Assembly: GCF_014190915.1 (NCBI RefSeq)
Contig: NZ_JACHVU010000001.1
Span: forward strand, 372,001 to 436,000
Length of the DNA stretch: 64,000 bases
Reading direction: 5' to 3'
Source: Mycolicibacterium iranicum
GTDB taxonomy: Bacteria; Actinomycetota; Actinomycetes; Mycobacteriales; Mycobacteriaceae
The position numbers and the translations under genes are program-made. Positions within the stretch are counted from its first letter, which is position 1. Every line of letters starts with the position of its first letter. Under the pieces are notes generated by a model that saw only the letters and a program-made list of their open reading frames with translations, did no database searches and was not told where the DNA came from. Positions 26,745 to 36,186 of this stretch are shown in pieces.

Positions 26745-28184
26745 ATGTTCACACTGGAGACAGCGGCCACCGCTGCCTACGTCGTCGCGGCGCTGCTCTT
26801 CATCCTGGCGCTGGCGGGCCTGTCCAAGCACGAGACATCAAGGGCGGGAAACAATTTCGGGATCGCCGGCATGGCGGTCGCACTCGTGGCGACCATCGCG
26901 CTGGCGCTGGCCCGCCACATCGAACCACTGGGTCTGGCCCTGCTGGCCGTGGCGATGATCATCGGCGCCGCGATCGGGTTGTGGCGCGCCAAGATCGTCG
27001 AGATGACGGGCATGCCCGAGCTGATCGCGCTGCTGCACTCGTTCGTGGGCCTGGCCGCCGTGCTGGTCGGCTGGAACGGCTACCTGCACGTCGAAGGCGA
27101 CCCGGGTGGTGCCGAAGCGGCGCAGCTGGCCGGCGAAGGCATGCTCGGCATCCACTCGGCCGAGGTCGTCATCGGCGTCTTCATCGGTGCGGTCACGTTC
27201 ACCGGATCGATCGTGGCGAACCTGAAGCTGTCGGCGAAGATGAAGTCCGCGCCGATGATGCTGCCCGGCAAGAACCTACTCAACGTGGGCGCGCTGGTGC
27301 TCTTCGCCGCGTTCACGGTCTGGTTCACGATCGACCCGCAGCTGTGGCTGCTCATCGTCGTCACCGTGCTGGCGCTGCTACTCGGCTGGCATCTGGTGGC
27401 CTCCATCGGCGGCGGCGACATGCCCGTCGTGGTCTCGATGCTCAACAGCTACTCCGGCTGGGCCGCGGCGGCGTCGGGCTTCCTGCTCGGCAACGATCTG
27501 CTGATCATCACCGGCGCGCTGGTCGGCTCGTCGGGTGCCTACCTGTCCTACATCATGTGCAAGGCCATGAACCGGTCGTTCATCTCGGTGATCGCGGGCG
27601 GCTTCGGGATCGAGGCCGGCCCGGCCGAGGACAAGGACTACGGCGAGCACCGCGAGATCACCGCCGACGGCGCCGCCGAACTGCTGGCCTCGGCGTCTTC
27701 GGTCATCATCACACCGGGATACGGGATGGCGGTCGCACAGGCCCAGTACGGCGTCGCCGACCTGACCCGCAAGCTGCGCGAGCGCGGCGTCGACGTCCGC
27801 TTCGGCATCCACCCGGTCGCCGGACGCCTGCCCGGGCACATGAACGTGCTGCTGGCCGAGGCGAAGGTGCCCTACGACATCGTGCTCGAGATGGACGAGA
27901 TCAACGACGACTTCGACGGCACCTCCGTGGTGCTCGTCATCGGCGCCAACGACACCGTCAACCCGGCCGCGTCCGAGGATCCGGGCAGCCCGATCGCCGG
28001 CATGCCGGTGCTGACGGTATGGAACGCCGACAACGTCATCGTGTTCAAGCGGTCGATGGCCTCCGGCTACGCCGGGGTGCAGAACCCGTTGTTCTTCCGG
28101 GAGAACACCCAGATGCTGTTCGGCGACGCCAAGGACCGCGTCGACGCGATCAACGCCGCACTGTCGGTCACCGAGAACGCCTAG
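26745..28184 (+). CDS. pntB: Proton-translocating NAD(P) transhydrogenase, beta subunit
   Basis: A 479-residue PntB. Roughly the first 270 residues form membrane domain II, including the [14 protein letters not shown] and [22 protein letters not shown] stretches that line the proton path. The C-terminal NADP-binding domain III has [30 protein letters not shown] and the [12 protein letters not shown] loop. The ATG follows pntA with a GAGGAG-type site. Its stop overlaps the end of the convergent sensor kinase gene by 4 bases. Confidence 0.95.
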   Translation: MFTLETAATAAYVVAALLFILALAGLSKHETSRAGNNFGIAGMAVALVATIALALARHIEPLGLALLAVAMIIGAAIGLWRAKIVEMTGMPELIALLHSFVGLAAVLVGWNGYLHVEGDPGGAEAAQLAGEGMLGIHSAEVVIGVFIGAVTFTGSIVANLKLSAKMKSAPMMLPGKNLLNVGALVLFAAFTVWFTIDPQLWLLIVVTVLALLLGWHLVASIGGGDMPVVVSMLNSYSGWAAAASGFLLGNDLLIITGALVGSSGAYLSYIMCKAMNRSFISVIAGGFGIEAGPAEDKDYGEHREITADGAAELLASASSVIITPGYGMAVAQAQYGVADLTRKLRERGVDVRFGIHPVAGRLPGHMNVLLAEAKVPYDIVLEMDEINDDFDGTSVVLVIGANDTVNPAASEDPGSPIAGMPVLTVWNADNVIVFKRSMASGYAGVQNPLFFRENTQMLFGDAKDRVDAINAALSVTENA

Positions 28185-29383
28185 CCGGACCCGGGTTCCG
28201 GCGGCGACGTCGCCGTCACCTGCGTGCCGGATCCGGGGTCGGATGTGATGCGCATCGAGCCGCCCATGGCGTCGAACCGCGCCAGCAGCGACCCCAGACC
28301 GATGTGCCCGCGTTCCAGGGATTCGCCGACGACCGCGGGGGCGAATCCCTTGCCGTCGTCGGAGATCGTCAGCACGACGCGGTCCCCGCGCCTCGTCAGT
28401 TCGACGTGCACGGCCGTCGCGCCGGCGTGCTTGGCGATATTGGTGAGCAACTCGCGGGCGGCGCGGTACAGCAGGACCTGGGACTCGGGCTTGCCGACCT
28501 CGTCGAGATCGGCCGTGATGTCGTGGTCGTACCGAGTCTGGAACTGGCGCAGCAACTCTCGCACCCCGGCGGTCAGACCGAGTTGCGCGAGCACCTGCGG
28601 GTGCAACTCGGTGACGGTGGAGCGCAGGCCCGCCGCGGTCTCCTGCAGGGCCGCATAGACCATGTCCAGCGCCGGGTCGGGGTGGCGTTCCCGGGCCTCG
28701 TCGAGCTCGAGGCGGGCGGCGAGCAGCGTCTGCAGAGGCCCGTCGTGCAGATGCTCGGCGACCTCACGACTGTGGCGCTCGTCGGATTGCATTGCCTCGG
28801 AGACCAATTGGAGACGAACCTTCTGCAGGGCCCGCACCCGCACCGCCCGGCGGGTGAGCACGACGCTCAGCGCGGTGGTGGCCACGGCCATCCAGACCAG
28901 GAAGCCGAAATGGGTATACACCATGTTCGGCAGGCCCACCGTGTCATCGCGTTTGGAGTAGAAGACCCAGACCGACAGATAGGCGACGGCCGTGATGGTG
29001 CCGATGATGGCCGTCAGTTCGGGTCGGTCCTGGAACGCGACCGAGATGGGGAGCAGGAAGAACACCGGCAGCAGGGCCGCGGTGGCGCCTCCGGAAACCA
29101 GGCACAGTGCGGCGATCACCGACAGGTCCACCGCCGAGGACGCCCAATCCGCCCAGCGCGGCACCGGCCCCCGCGAGACCGCCACCAGCCACACCACCGC
29201 GGCGACGGCATAGCTGCCCAGGATCACCGCGTACAGCCCCGGCAGCCAGTGGTCCACCTCCCAGATCCACACCAGCGCACCGATCAACGCGATCAGCGGC
29301 AGCCGCAGCACTGCCGACACCCGTACCGGCTCGCTGGCGAGGAAGTCCCGAGTGGTGCCGAGACGCTGACGCAGCCCGGCCAC
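28181..29383 (-). CDS. NarL-type sensor histidine kinase
   Basis: A 400-residue sensor kinase. Five or six N-terminal helices (to about residue 190) form an intramembrane sensor with no large outside domain. The HisKA_3 box EHLHDGPLQ has the phosphoacceptor His213, and a HATPase domain follows ([32 protein letters not shown]). The GTG start lies one base after the stop of the response regulator, so the pair is co-translated. The signal is unknown; the convergent transhydrogenase suggests a redox or energy cue, but that is a guess. Confidence 0.88.
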   Translation of the reverse strand: MAGLRQRLGTTRDFLASEPVRVSAVLRLPLIALIGALVWIWEVDHWLPGLYAVILGSYAVAAVVWLVAVSRGPVPRWADWASSAVDLSVIAALCLVSGGATAALLPVFFLLPISVAFQDRPELTAIIGTITAVAYLSVWVFYSKRDDTVGLPNMVYTHFGFLVWMAVATTALSVVLTRRAVRVRALQKVRLQLVSEAMQSDERHSREVAEHLHDGPLQTLLAARLELDEARERHPDPALDMVYAALQETAAGLRSTVTELHPQVLAQLGLTAGVRELLRQFQTRYDHDITADLDEVGKPESQVLLYRAARELLTNIAKHAGATAVHVELTRRGDRVVLTISDDGKGFAPAVVGESLERGHIGLGSLLARFDAMGGSMRITSDPGSGTQVTATSPPEPGSG

Positions 29384-29384
29384 G

Positions 29385-30029
29385 TCAGTCCAGGAGCTTG
29401 CGGCGCATCGCCTCGGCGACGGCCGCGGCGCGATCGCTGACCCCGAGCTTCTCGTAGAGCCGCTGGACGTGCGTCTTGACCGTCGACGGGGCCAGGAACA
29501 ACTCCTTGGCCATCGACGGGATGGAGCTGCCGGCCGCGATCATGGCGAGGACCTCCCGCTCCCGCGGGCTCAGCACCGGACCCTCGGGCTCGGCGCGCCT
29601 ACGGATCTCACCGGCCAGACCGGCCGCCAGGCTCGGCGCCACGATGTCGCGGCCCTTCGCGCAGTCCAGCACCGCGTTGATCAGCTCGCTGCGCGTCGAC
29701 TCCTTCGGCAGGAACCCGGCGGCGCCGTCCTGCAGCGCGCGGTAGACGATTGCGGACTCGTCGTGCGCCGAGATGAGCAGCACCCTGGTCGGCAGCTCCT
29801 CGCGGTGCACCGCGGCGGCCACCTCGGCGCCGTCCAGGCCGGGCATCCGGTAGTCCAGCAGCGCGACCCGGGGGCGGTGCTCGCGGATCGCCGCGAGGGC
29901 CTCGGTGCCGTCGTCGGCCTCGGCGACGACGTCGATCGAGCCGCTGGACTGCAGGGCGCGCACGACCCCGTCGCGGAACATCGGGTGGTCGTCGCCGACC
30001 ACCACCCGCACCCTCTCGCCGCCGCTCAT
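29385..30029 (-). CDS. NarL/LuxR-family response regulator
   Basis: A 214-residue response regulator. The receiver domain has the acidic pair GDDHP, phosphoacceptor Asp59 in VALLDYRMPG, and the switch lysine in GFLPKEST. The C-terminal LuxR-type helix-turn-helix at about 147-208 reads LSPREREVLAMIAAG and STVKTHVQRLYEKL. It is encoded directly before its kinase. Targets are unknown. Confidence 0.9.
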   Translation of the reverse strand: MSGGERVRVVVGDDHPMFRDGVVRALQSSGSIDVVAEADDGTEALAAIREHRPRVALLDYRMPGLDGAEVAAAVHREELPTRVLLISAHDESAIVYRALQDGAAGFLPKESTRSELINAVLDCAKGRDIVAPSLAAGLAGEIRRRAEPEGPVLSPREREVLAMIAAGSSIPSMAKELFLAPSTVKTHVQRLYEKLGVSDRAAAVAEAMRRKLLD

Positions 30030-30233
30030 CGCCCCGCCATGCCCGTCAGCTTCCCACAGCAGCAGGGGGCGCAGCCGACGATCCGCAGGGCCTGATCATC
30101 CGTGTCCGACAGCCGGCGACCACGGGTTCGCTGGTGTCGATTCCGTCAGAAAGCACCCGATTGGGTATGGTCGAGGAGAACTGAGGGTTAAGACGTTGCC
30201 TTCGTAGACCACCGCAAACAGCGGGGTAGCAAC
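30030..30233. other. Intergenic region between response regulator and araC-type gene
   Basis: 204 bases separating divergent genes, presumably carrying promoters for both. A TATGGT hexamer around 30165 precedes the AraC gene, but no confident promoter or operator symmetry was found. Confidence 0.4.
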
Positions 30234-31211
30234 ATGCACTCTCTTCCGACGCCCTCTCCGGCGGGCGACAATCTCCATTTCGACAGCACTGATCTGGGTG
30301 CCACCGAGGACTTCCTTGTCAGGGCCTACACCAAGATGACCATCGCCGCGGGCGAGGGTGAAAGCCCGTCCGCGCGCGTCGACCGGCGCTGGCTCGGATC
30401 GATCAGCTTCGACGAGCTCGAGCTCGATTTCCACATGTCCTACGACGCGGCTCCCCTCGGGCGGGTCTGTCTGTGCCGGGTGCACGACGGCCGGATCGAG
30501 GAAAACTTCGTCGGCGAAGGCCAGGACGTCTTCGAACCAGGGGACGTCACGCTGCTGTCCCATCCCGAGATGCCGTACTCCGGCCGGGTGTGCCAGGCCA
30601 ACTACGACCTGACGATGTTCGACACCGCTTTGCTGGACCGGGTCGCCGCCCCGGCGGAAGGCCAGTCGGGAGGCGTGCGGCTCGTCGGGCACCGCGCGGT
30701 GAACGCACAGGCCGAGCGGCAGCTCGACCATGCGATCGAATATGTGCGCACCATCGTCCACAGCGAGGGCGGCACACCGAGCCGGCTGGTGGCCTCCACC
30801 ACCGAGTCGATGCTGGCGGCCGTCGTGATCAACACGCTGCCCACCAACGCGGCGGTCGAGACCACCGCGCGGGACCGGGTGGATGCCAAACCGCCGCTGC
30901 TGCGCCGCGCGATCGCCTTCATCGAGAGCAACGCCGACAGCGACATCGCCCTGGCCGACATCGCGGCGAGTATTCACGTGACCCCACGCGCGCTGCAGTA
31001 CATGTTCCGCCGACATGCGGGCATGACGCCGATGGAGTATCTGCGGCGGGTCCGCATGGACCATGCCCATCACGAGCTGATGCAGTCGGACCCCGGAAGC
31101 ACCACGATCCAGCTGGTCGCCTCCCGCTGGGGCTTCGGGCACACCGGCCGGTTCGCCTCGCTGTATCGGAAGACCTACGGCTGCAACCCTTCCGACACCC
31201 TTCGGGGCTGA
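30234..31211 (+). CDS. AraC-family transcriptional regulator
   Basis: A 325-residue AraC regulator. The N-terminal 200 residues resemble the AraC-binding-like cupin domain of XylS/OruR-type proteins. The C-terminal 100 residues contain the double helix-turn-helix (IALADIAASIHVTPRALQYMFRR, then LVASRWGFGHTGRFASLYRKTYG). GGGG lies about 8 bases before the ATG. It is convergent with the FAD-Rieske gene, with 4 bases between stops. The inducer is unknown; aromatic compounds are common for the family. Confidence 0.88.
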   Translation: MHSLPTPSPAGDNLHFDSTDLGATEDFLVRAYTKMTIAAGEGESPSARVDRRWLGSISFDELELDFHMSYDAAPLGRVCLCRVHDGRIEENFVGEGQDVFEPGDVTLLSHPEMPYSGRVCQANYDLTMFDTALLDRVAAPAEGQSGGVRLVGHRAVNAQAERQLDHAIEYVRTIVHSEGGTPSRLVASTTESMLAAVVINTLPTNAAVETTARDRVDAKPPLLRRAIAFIESNADSDIALADIAASIHVTPRALQYMFRRHAGMTPMEYLRRVRMDHAHHELMQSDPGSTTIQLVASRWGFGHTGRFASLYRKTYGCNPSDTLRG

Positions 31212-31215
31212 ACCG

Positions 31216-32724
31216 CTACCGCAGACCGCGGGTGGCCGGACCTTCGAGCAGCGCACCGTCGGGGGCGAACCGCGAACCATGCAGCGGACATTCCCACGCC
31301 TGGTCGGAGTCGTTCCAGTTGACGATGCCGCCGAGGTGCGGGCAGACCGGGGAGATGGTGCGTTCGGTGCCATCGACGACGCTGGTGGCCCGCAGGTTCC
31401 AGGGCGGACCGCTGACAACGCCCTGCCCCTCCTCGGGCGTGGCCGACGGCGCGGTGATCGGAGTGACCCAGCCCTTGGCCAGATTGAGGCCGACCTCGAA
31501 GTTCTGTTGCAGCGCCGAGGGGATCCCGCTCAGTTCGTGCGGGCTCCAGCTGCCGAAGGCCTTGGCCCAGTCCATCCGTCCGCCCAGGATGCGCGCCGAG
31601 AGGGCCAGGGCGGCGGCGACCCCGTTCGTCATTCCCCATTTGTCGAATCCTGTTGCCACCAGGAGGTTGTCGAGCTTCGGCAGCAGCGGGCCGACGTAGG
31701 GCAGCTCGTCGACCGGGTGGTAGTCCTGCGCCGACCAGTAGTGGGTCCGCTGCGCGCCCGGGTAGTGCAGGGTCGCCCAGCGGTGGAGTTCGTCGACCGC
31801 GTTCTTCGGATGATCGGACCGTCCGACGGGGTGCCCCGCACCGCCGACGATCAGTTTGTCGCCGTCGGCGGTCGGCGCGTAGCGCACCGACCGGGACGGC
31901 GAATCGACCGCGATGTACATCGATCTCGTGATCTCGCCAGGCACGTCGTAGGCCATGCAGTAGGAGCGCATCGCCTCGAGCCGGGCGAAGAACAGCCCGC
32001 GGTCGAGGATCGGGACGCCGGTCGCCAGCACGCACTGCTGGGCGGTGACGGCGAACTCCTCGTCGCGGGTGCCCTGATCGTCGGCCGTCAGCCGCAGCTT
32101 CACGGTGACGGGCCCGATCCCCGACACCGACGTCGCGCGCACGCCCTGCAGCAGGGTGCCGCCGTGGCGCTCGAACTCGGTGACCACACTGCTCAGGTAC
32201 GGCATCGGGTCGATCTGCGCCTGGTCACGCAGCCGGACCCCACCGGCGAACGGGAACGGCACGTCGGCCTCGTCGACCCACTGTGCGTCCAGCTCCGCCT
32301 CCCGGCACGCCGCCAGGATCTTGCGGGCGGAACCGAGGCTCTTCTCGTTCTGCACGTAGGCGTGGTCGTCTTCGCGCTGCACGTTCAACCCGTGGTCGTC
32401 GCAGTACCGGATCAGCCAGTCGCGTCCCTCGCTGTTACCGGTGACGTAGGCGCGCAGCACGTCGGTGCCGTGCTTGGAGGCGATGTTCGACAGCTTGCTG
32501 CCCTGCAGCACGCTCACCTTGCCGGTGGTGTTGCCAGACGCGCAGGCGCCGATATGGCGGGCTTCGACCACCACCACTTTCTTGCCCGCACGGGACAGCT
32601 GCAGCGCCGTGGTCAGACCGGTGATCCCGCCACCGACCACGACGACGTCCGCGCTGCGTACCTGGGCCACGTCCTCTGGGCGGGAAGCGGTTTCGGTCCG
32701 TCCATCAGTCCACAGAGACGCCAT
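31216..32724 (-). CDS. FAD-dependent oxidoreductase fused to a C-terminal Rieske [2Fe-2S] domain
   Basis: About 502 residues. The N-terminal DAO-type FAD domain has the dinucleotide motif VVVGGGITGLTTALQLS near residue 20 and VVVEARHIGACASGNTTGK. From about residue 410 there is a Rieske domain with both ligand pairs, CPHLGG and CPLHGS. Such fusions occur widely and are predicted to pass electrons between flavin and cluster; the substrate is unknown. I chose the ATG at 32724 (MASLWTDG); the frame is open to 32757. It is divergent from the P450 pair and convergent with the AraC gene. Confidence 0.85.
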   Translation of the reverse strand: MASLWTDGRTETASRPEDVAQVRSADVVVVGGGITGLTTALQLSRAGKKVVVVEARHIGACASGNTTGKVSVLQGSKLSNIASKHGTDVLRAYVTGNSEGRDWLIRYCDDHGLNVQREDDHAYVQNEKSLGSARKILAACREAELDAQWVDEADVPFPFAGGVRLRDQAQIDPMPYLSSVVTEFERHGGTLLQGVRATSVSGIGPVTVKLRLTADDQGTRDEEFAVTAQQCVLATGVPILDRGLFFARLEAMRSYCMAYDVPGEITRSMYIAVDSPSRSVRYAPTADGDKLIVGGAGHPVGRSDHPKNAVDELHRWATLHYPGAQRTHYWSAQDYHPVDELPYVGPLLPKLDNLLVATGFDKWGMTNGVAAALALSARILGGRMDWAKAFGSWSPHELSGIPSALQQNFEVGLNLAKGWVTPITAPSATPEEGQGVVSGPPWNLRATSVVDGTERTISPVCPHLGGIVNWNDSDQAWECPLHGSRFAPDGALLEGPATRGLR

Positions 32725-32860
32725 GCGGCGCCGGTTACCCTGCCCCGAACGGTCCAAACGCCGTCCGGGCGCGCCCCGGCGACGGGGCCGTGACGGCCGG
32801 CGCAGCCGGCAATCGGCCGACTGCCTGTTTCATCCCGTCCGCACCGGGCAGTCAGACAGG

Positions 32861-33529
32861 GTGAGCATTTCAGACTTGACCACACTGCCCGTCCGGGCCG
32901 GCGCAGCCCTGCGCGACAAGCGCCTCTTCCATCCGACGGGCGTGCTGTGCGCCGGCACGATCACCCGGGTGGCCCCGGCCGGCCAAGGCCTGCCCGTCGT
33001 GTCCGGCGACGTGATCGGACGGATCTCCAAGGGTGCGGGCACGCCCGGTGGGGTACCGGACTTCGCCGGCCTGGCCTGGCGGATGAACCGTGACGCCGAC
33101 GGCTCCGAACCGTGGGACGTGCTGACGGTGTCGTCGGCGGCCCGCGTCGTTCTGCGACCGGTCGGGTCGTGGCCATCGGCGCAGTACTCGACGCTGATGC
33201 CACTCGGCTACCGCGGTGGCGTGTACTGGGTACGGGCGCGGCTGCTGACCCCGGTCGGCGAGGACGGCCTGTCCCTGGACACCGTCCGTGAGCACATCAC
33301 CCAGGGCGGACTCGAGTTCAGCGTCGAACAGGCCTACGGCGGCGGCTCGTTCCAGGAGCTGGCCACCCTGACCTTCGACCGCGAACTGTGCGAGGACGAC
33401 CCCGGCTGCGACCAGCCGTTCGACCCGACGCAACGCAGCGGCACCGAGGTCCGCCTGCTGCCCTCGTGGCTTACCTCCTTCCGACAGTCCGCGTACCGCC
33501 GCAGCCGAGAAGGCCGCGGCGCAGAATGA
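32861..33529 (+). CDS. Hypothetical protein translationally coupled to a P450
   Basis: A 222-residue protein starting at GTG 32861, which follows an AGACAGG site. It contains KRLFHPTGVLCAGTITR, SKGAGTPGGVPDFAGLAWR and YSTLMPLGYRGGVYWVRARL. Similar mycobacterial proteins are sometimes labelled phosphodiesterase, and the HPTG-opening fold also recalls catalase-like heme proteins. I cannot decide between these, so no function is assigned. Its stop overlaps the P450 start (ATGA), which argues that the two products act together. Confidence 0.75.
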   Translation: MSISDLTTLPVRAGAALRDKRLFHPTGVLCAGTITRVAPAGQGLPVVSGDVIGRISKGAGTPGGVPDFAGLAWRMNRDADGSEPWDVLTVSSAARVVLRPVGSWPSAQYSTLMPLGYRGGVYWVRARLLTPVGEDGLSLDTVREHITQGGLEFSVEQAYGGGSFQELATLTFDRELCEDDPGCDQPFDPTQRSGTEVRLLPSWLTSFRQSAYRRSREGRGAE

Positions 33530-34884
33530 CGGCTCCGGCGCCCCGGCTCACCGGCACCAGTGCCCTTGCGGCACTCGCCGATTTCGGGTTGCCGTCCCTG
33601 GCTGCCGGGGTCATCGCGCGACGCCGGCGTGTGGTCGGCCTCCTCGATCGGATGGACGCCGACGCGCGTGGGGTCCGTCGCCTGGCCGAACTGCGGCAGC
33701 GCTTCGGCTGCGGGCCGGTCGTGCTGGACATCCCGGGCCGGCGGGTCGTGGTGCCGCTGGACCCCGCTGACGTCTCGGACATTCTGGAGAACTCGCCGTA
33801 CCCGTTCGACCCGGCGAGCTGGGAGAAGCGGCACGCGCTGCAGCAGTTCCAGCCCAATGCGGTGCTGATCTCTCGCGGTGACATCCGGCAGCGGCGCCGC
33901 CTCGTCAACGAGGGCGCCCTCGACACCGGCGCCGAACTGCACGGCCTTGCCGCCGCATTCCAGGACATCGTGAACGACGAGGTGGCCCGCTTCCTGGCCG
34001 AGGCGTCCCGGTCCGGGGGCTTCGACTCGGCGCAATTCATCACCGCGTGGTGGCGGGTGGCGCGACGTCTCGTCCTCGGCGCCCGCGCCCGCGACGACGA
34101 GTCCGTCACCGACGACCTGTGGCGGCTGCGCACTGCGGCGAACTGGTCGTTCCTCAGTCCGCAGCATGCTCGTCGGCGCGCCCGCTTCTTCGCCCAGCTC
34201 TATCACTACGCCGAGGAGCCGGACCCGACCAGCCTGTTGGGCGCGCTGGCCGCGGTCCACACGTCCGGCGGGGTCGATCCGATCGGTCAGGTCCCGCACT
34301 GGCTTTTCGCCTTCGACGCCGCAGGCATGGCCGCGCTACGCGCCGCCGCGCTGCTGAGCAGCCACCCGGATGCGCTCGCACGCGCCGAGATCGAAGACCC
34401 CGACCTGGTGCGGGTCCGGCCGTACCTGCGTGCCTGCGTGCTGGAGTCGGTGCGCCTGTGGCCGACCACGCCGGCGATCCTGCGCGAACTCGCCGCGGAG
34501 ACCACCTGGCACGAGGGCACCGACCGGGAGGTGTCCGTGTCGCCGCCGGGGACCGTCCTGATCCCGCTGCCGGCCTTCCACCGAGACCCTGAGCTGCTGC
34601 CGTTCGCCGACGAGTTCACCCCGGCGATCTGGCTGGACGGGCGGGCCAAGCAACACCCGCAGCTCGTGCCGTTCAGCGCCGGGCCGGCCGTCTGCCCCGG
34701 GCGCGACCTCGTCCTCTTCGTCACCAGCTCGCTGCTGGCCGGGGTGCTGTCGCGGGTGGACCTGTCCCTGGACAAGGGCGGGCCGCTCAGTCCAGACCAG
34801 CCGATGCCCGCGACGCTCAACCAGTTCGCGTTGTCGTTCGGCGTCTCTGCCACGAGGGCGCCGCAGCGCGCCGCGTCGTCCTGA
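33526..34884 (+). CDS. Cytochrome P450 family protein with atypical I-helix
   Basis: A 452-residue P450. The heme-ligand loop FSAGPAVCPGRDL is complete and the ExxR pair is in LESVRLWP. The I-helix, normally A-G-x-D/E-T, reads FDAAGMAALRA, so the conserved acid and threonine that help activate oxygen are both missing. That could mean peroxide-driven or non-classical chemistry. The ATG at 33526 overlaps the upstream stop. No ferredoxin gene is adjacent, though a Rieske-flavoprotein gene lies 0.8 kb upstream on the other strand. Confidence 0.88.
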   Translation: MTAPAPRLTGTSALAALADFGLPSLAAGVIARRRRVVGLLDRMDADARGVRRLAELRQRFGCGPVVLDIPGRRVVVPLDPADVSDILENSPYPFDPASWEKRHALQQFQPNAVLISRGDIRQRRRLVNEGALDTGAELHGLAAAFQDIVNDEVARFLAEASRSGGFDSAQFITAWWRVARRLVLGARARDDESVTDDLWRLRTAANWSFLSPQHARRRARFFAQLYHYAEEPDPTSLLGALAAVHTSGGVDPIGQVPHWLFAFDAAGMAALRAAALLSSHPDALARAEIEDPDLVRVRPYLRACVLESVRLWPTTPAILRELAAETTWHEGTDREVSVSPPGTVLIPLPAFHRDPELLPFADEFTPAIWLDGRAKQHPQLVPFSAGPAVCPGRDLVLFVTSSLLAGVLSRVDLSLDKGGPLSPDQPMPATLNQFALSFGVSATRAPQRAASS

Positions 34885-34909
34885 CGACCTCCGCGAAAAG
34901 CCGTTCTTT

Positions 34910-34917
34910 ACACGTGT
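34910..34917. promoter_or_regulatory. ACACGTGT palindrome upstream of fadE2
   Basis: A perfect 8-base palindrome within a short AT-richer stretch between the P450 stop and the fadE2 start. It could be an operator; 8 bases alone is weak evidence. Confidence 0.25.
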
Positions 34918-34932
34918 CATATCGTGGCGGTC

Positions 34933-36186
34933 ATGGACTTCTCGATGTCAGCCAAGGCTGCCGATTACCACGCGCGGTTGACGGACTTCATGACCGAGTT
35001 GGTGTTCCCCGCCGAGGAGTCGTATCACGCCTACCGGCTTGAGGCAGGCCCCCGTGACCACACGGTGCCGCCGGTGGTGGAGGAGCTGAAGAAGCAGGCC
35101 AAGGAGCGCGGGCTGTGGAACCTGTTCCTGCCGTCGGTGTCCGGGCTGTCCAATATCGAGTACGCCCCGCTGGCCGAGATCACCGGCTGGAGCATGGAGA
35201 TCGCGCCCGAGGTCACCAACTGCGCCGCACCGGACACCGGCAACATGGAGACGCTGCACCTGTTCGCGACCGAGGAGCAGAGTGAGCAGTGGCTCAAGCC
35301 GCTGCTGGACGGCGAGATCCGCAGCGCCTTCGCGATGACCGAACCCGCCGTCGCGTCCAGCGACGCCCGCAACATCGAGACCACGATGCTGCGCGACGGG
35401 GACGACTACGTCATCAACGGTCGTAAGTGGTGGATCACCGGTGCGGCCGACCCGCGCTGCAAGATCCTGATCGTGATGGGCCGTACGAATCCCGACGGCC
35501 CCAGCCACCGGCAGCAGTCGATGATTCTGGTGCCCACCGACACCCCCGGTGTTTCCATCGAGCGGTCGCTGCCGGTGTTCGGATGGCAGGACCAGCACGG
35601 GCACTGCGAGATCACGTTCGACAACGTGCGGGTGCCGTCGTCGAACCTGCTCGACGAGGAGGGGTCGGGCTTCGCGATCGCTCAGGCCCGTCTCGGCCCG
35701 GGCCGCATCCACCACTGCATGCGGGCCCTGGGCGCCGCCGAGCGCGCGCTGGCGTTGATGGTGGACCGGGTGCAGAAGCGGGTGGCGTTCGGCAAGCCGC
35801 TCGCCGAGCAGGGCGTGGTTCGTGAAGCTATTGCCAAGTCGCGCAACGAGATCGACCAGACGCGCCTTCTCTGCGAGAAGGCGGCGTGGACGATCGACCA
35901 GAAGGGCAACAAAGAAGCGCACGTGCTCGTCAGCCAGATCAAGGCCGTGGCGCCGCAGGTCGCCTGCGATGTGATCGACCGCGCGATCCAGGTGCACGGC
36001 GGTGCGGGCGTGAGCGACGACTTCCCGCTGGCCCGGCTGTACAGCTGGCACCGTGCGATGCGGCTGTTCGACGGGCCCGACGAGGTGCACATGCGCACGA
36101 TCGCGAGGGCGGAGTTGGGCAGAGAGAAGTCCGCGCTGGCGACGGCGGCGAGCCGCCAATCAGGCACGGCGGCGGTGGCCCACTAG
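34933..36186 (+). CDS. fadE2: Acyl-CoA dehydrogenase FadE2
   Basis: A 417-residue acyl-CoA dehydrogenase that introduces the 2,3 double bond in beta-oxidation. Features are the FAD/substrate stretch FAMTEPAVASSDA, WWITGAADP, RLGPGRIHHCMRALG, and the C-terminal IQVHGGAGVSDDFPLARLYSWHRAMRLFDGPDE. The ATG at 34933 (MDFSMSAKAADYH) gives the usual N-terminus; a GTG at 34924 is also possible. It is followed immediately by ptpB, matching the Rv0154c-Rv0153c pair. No obvious catalytic loss. Confidence 0.88.
   Translation: MDFSMSAKAADYHARLTDFMTELVFPAEESYHAYRLEAGPRDHTVPPVVEELKKQAKERGLWNLFLPSVSGLSNIEYAPLAEITGWSMEIAPEVTNCAAPDTGNMETLHLFATEEQSEQWLKPLLDGEIRSAFAMTEPAVASSDARNIETTMLRDGDDYVINGRKWWITGAADPRCKILIVMGRTNPDGPSHRQQSMILVPTDTPGVSIERSLPVFGWQDQHGHCEITFDNVRVPSSNLLDEEGSGFAIAQARLGPGRIHHCMRALGAAERALALMVDRVQKRVAFGKPLAEQGVVREAIAKSRNEIDQTRLLCEKAAWTIDQKGNKEAHVLVSQIKAVAPQVACDVIDRAIQVHGGAGVSDDFPLARLYSWHRAMRLFDGPDEVHMRTIARAELGREKSALATAASRQSGTAAVAH

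Noticed and set aside
25232..26770. 512-codon minus-strand open frame opposite pntA
   Set aside because: Made of His/Arg/Gly/Asp-rich sequence with no domain. PntA is unmistakable on the plus strand.
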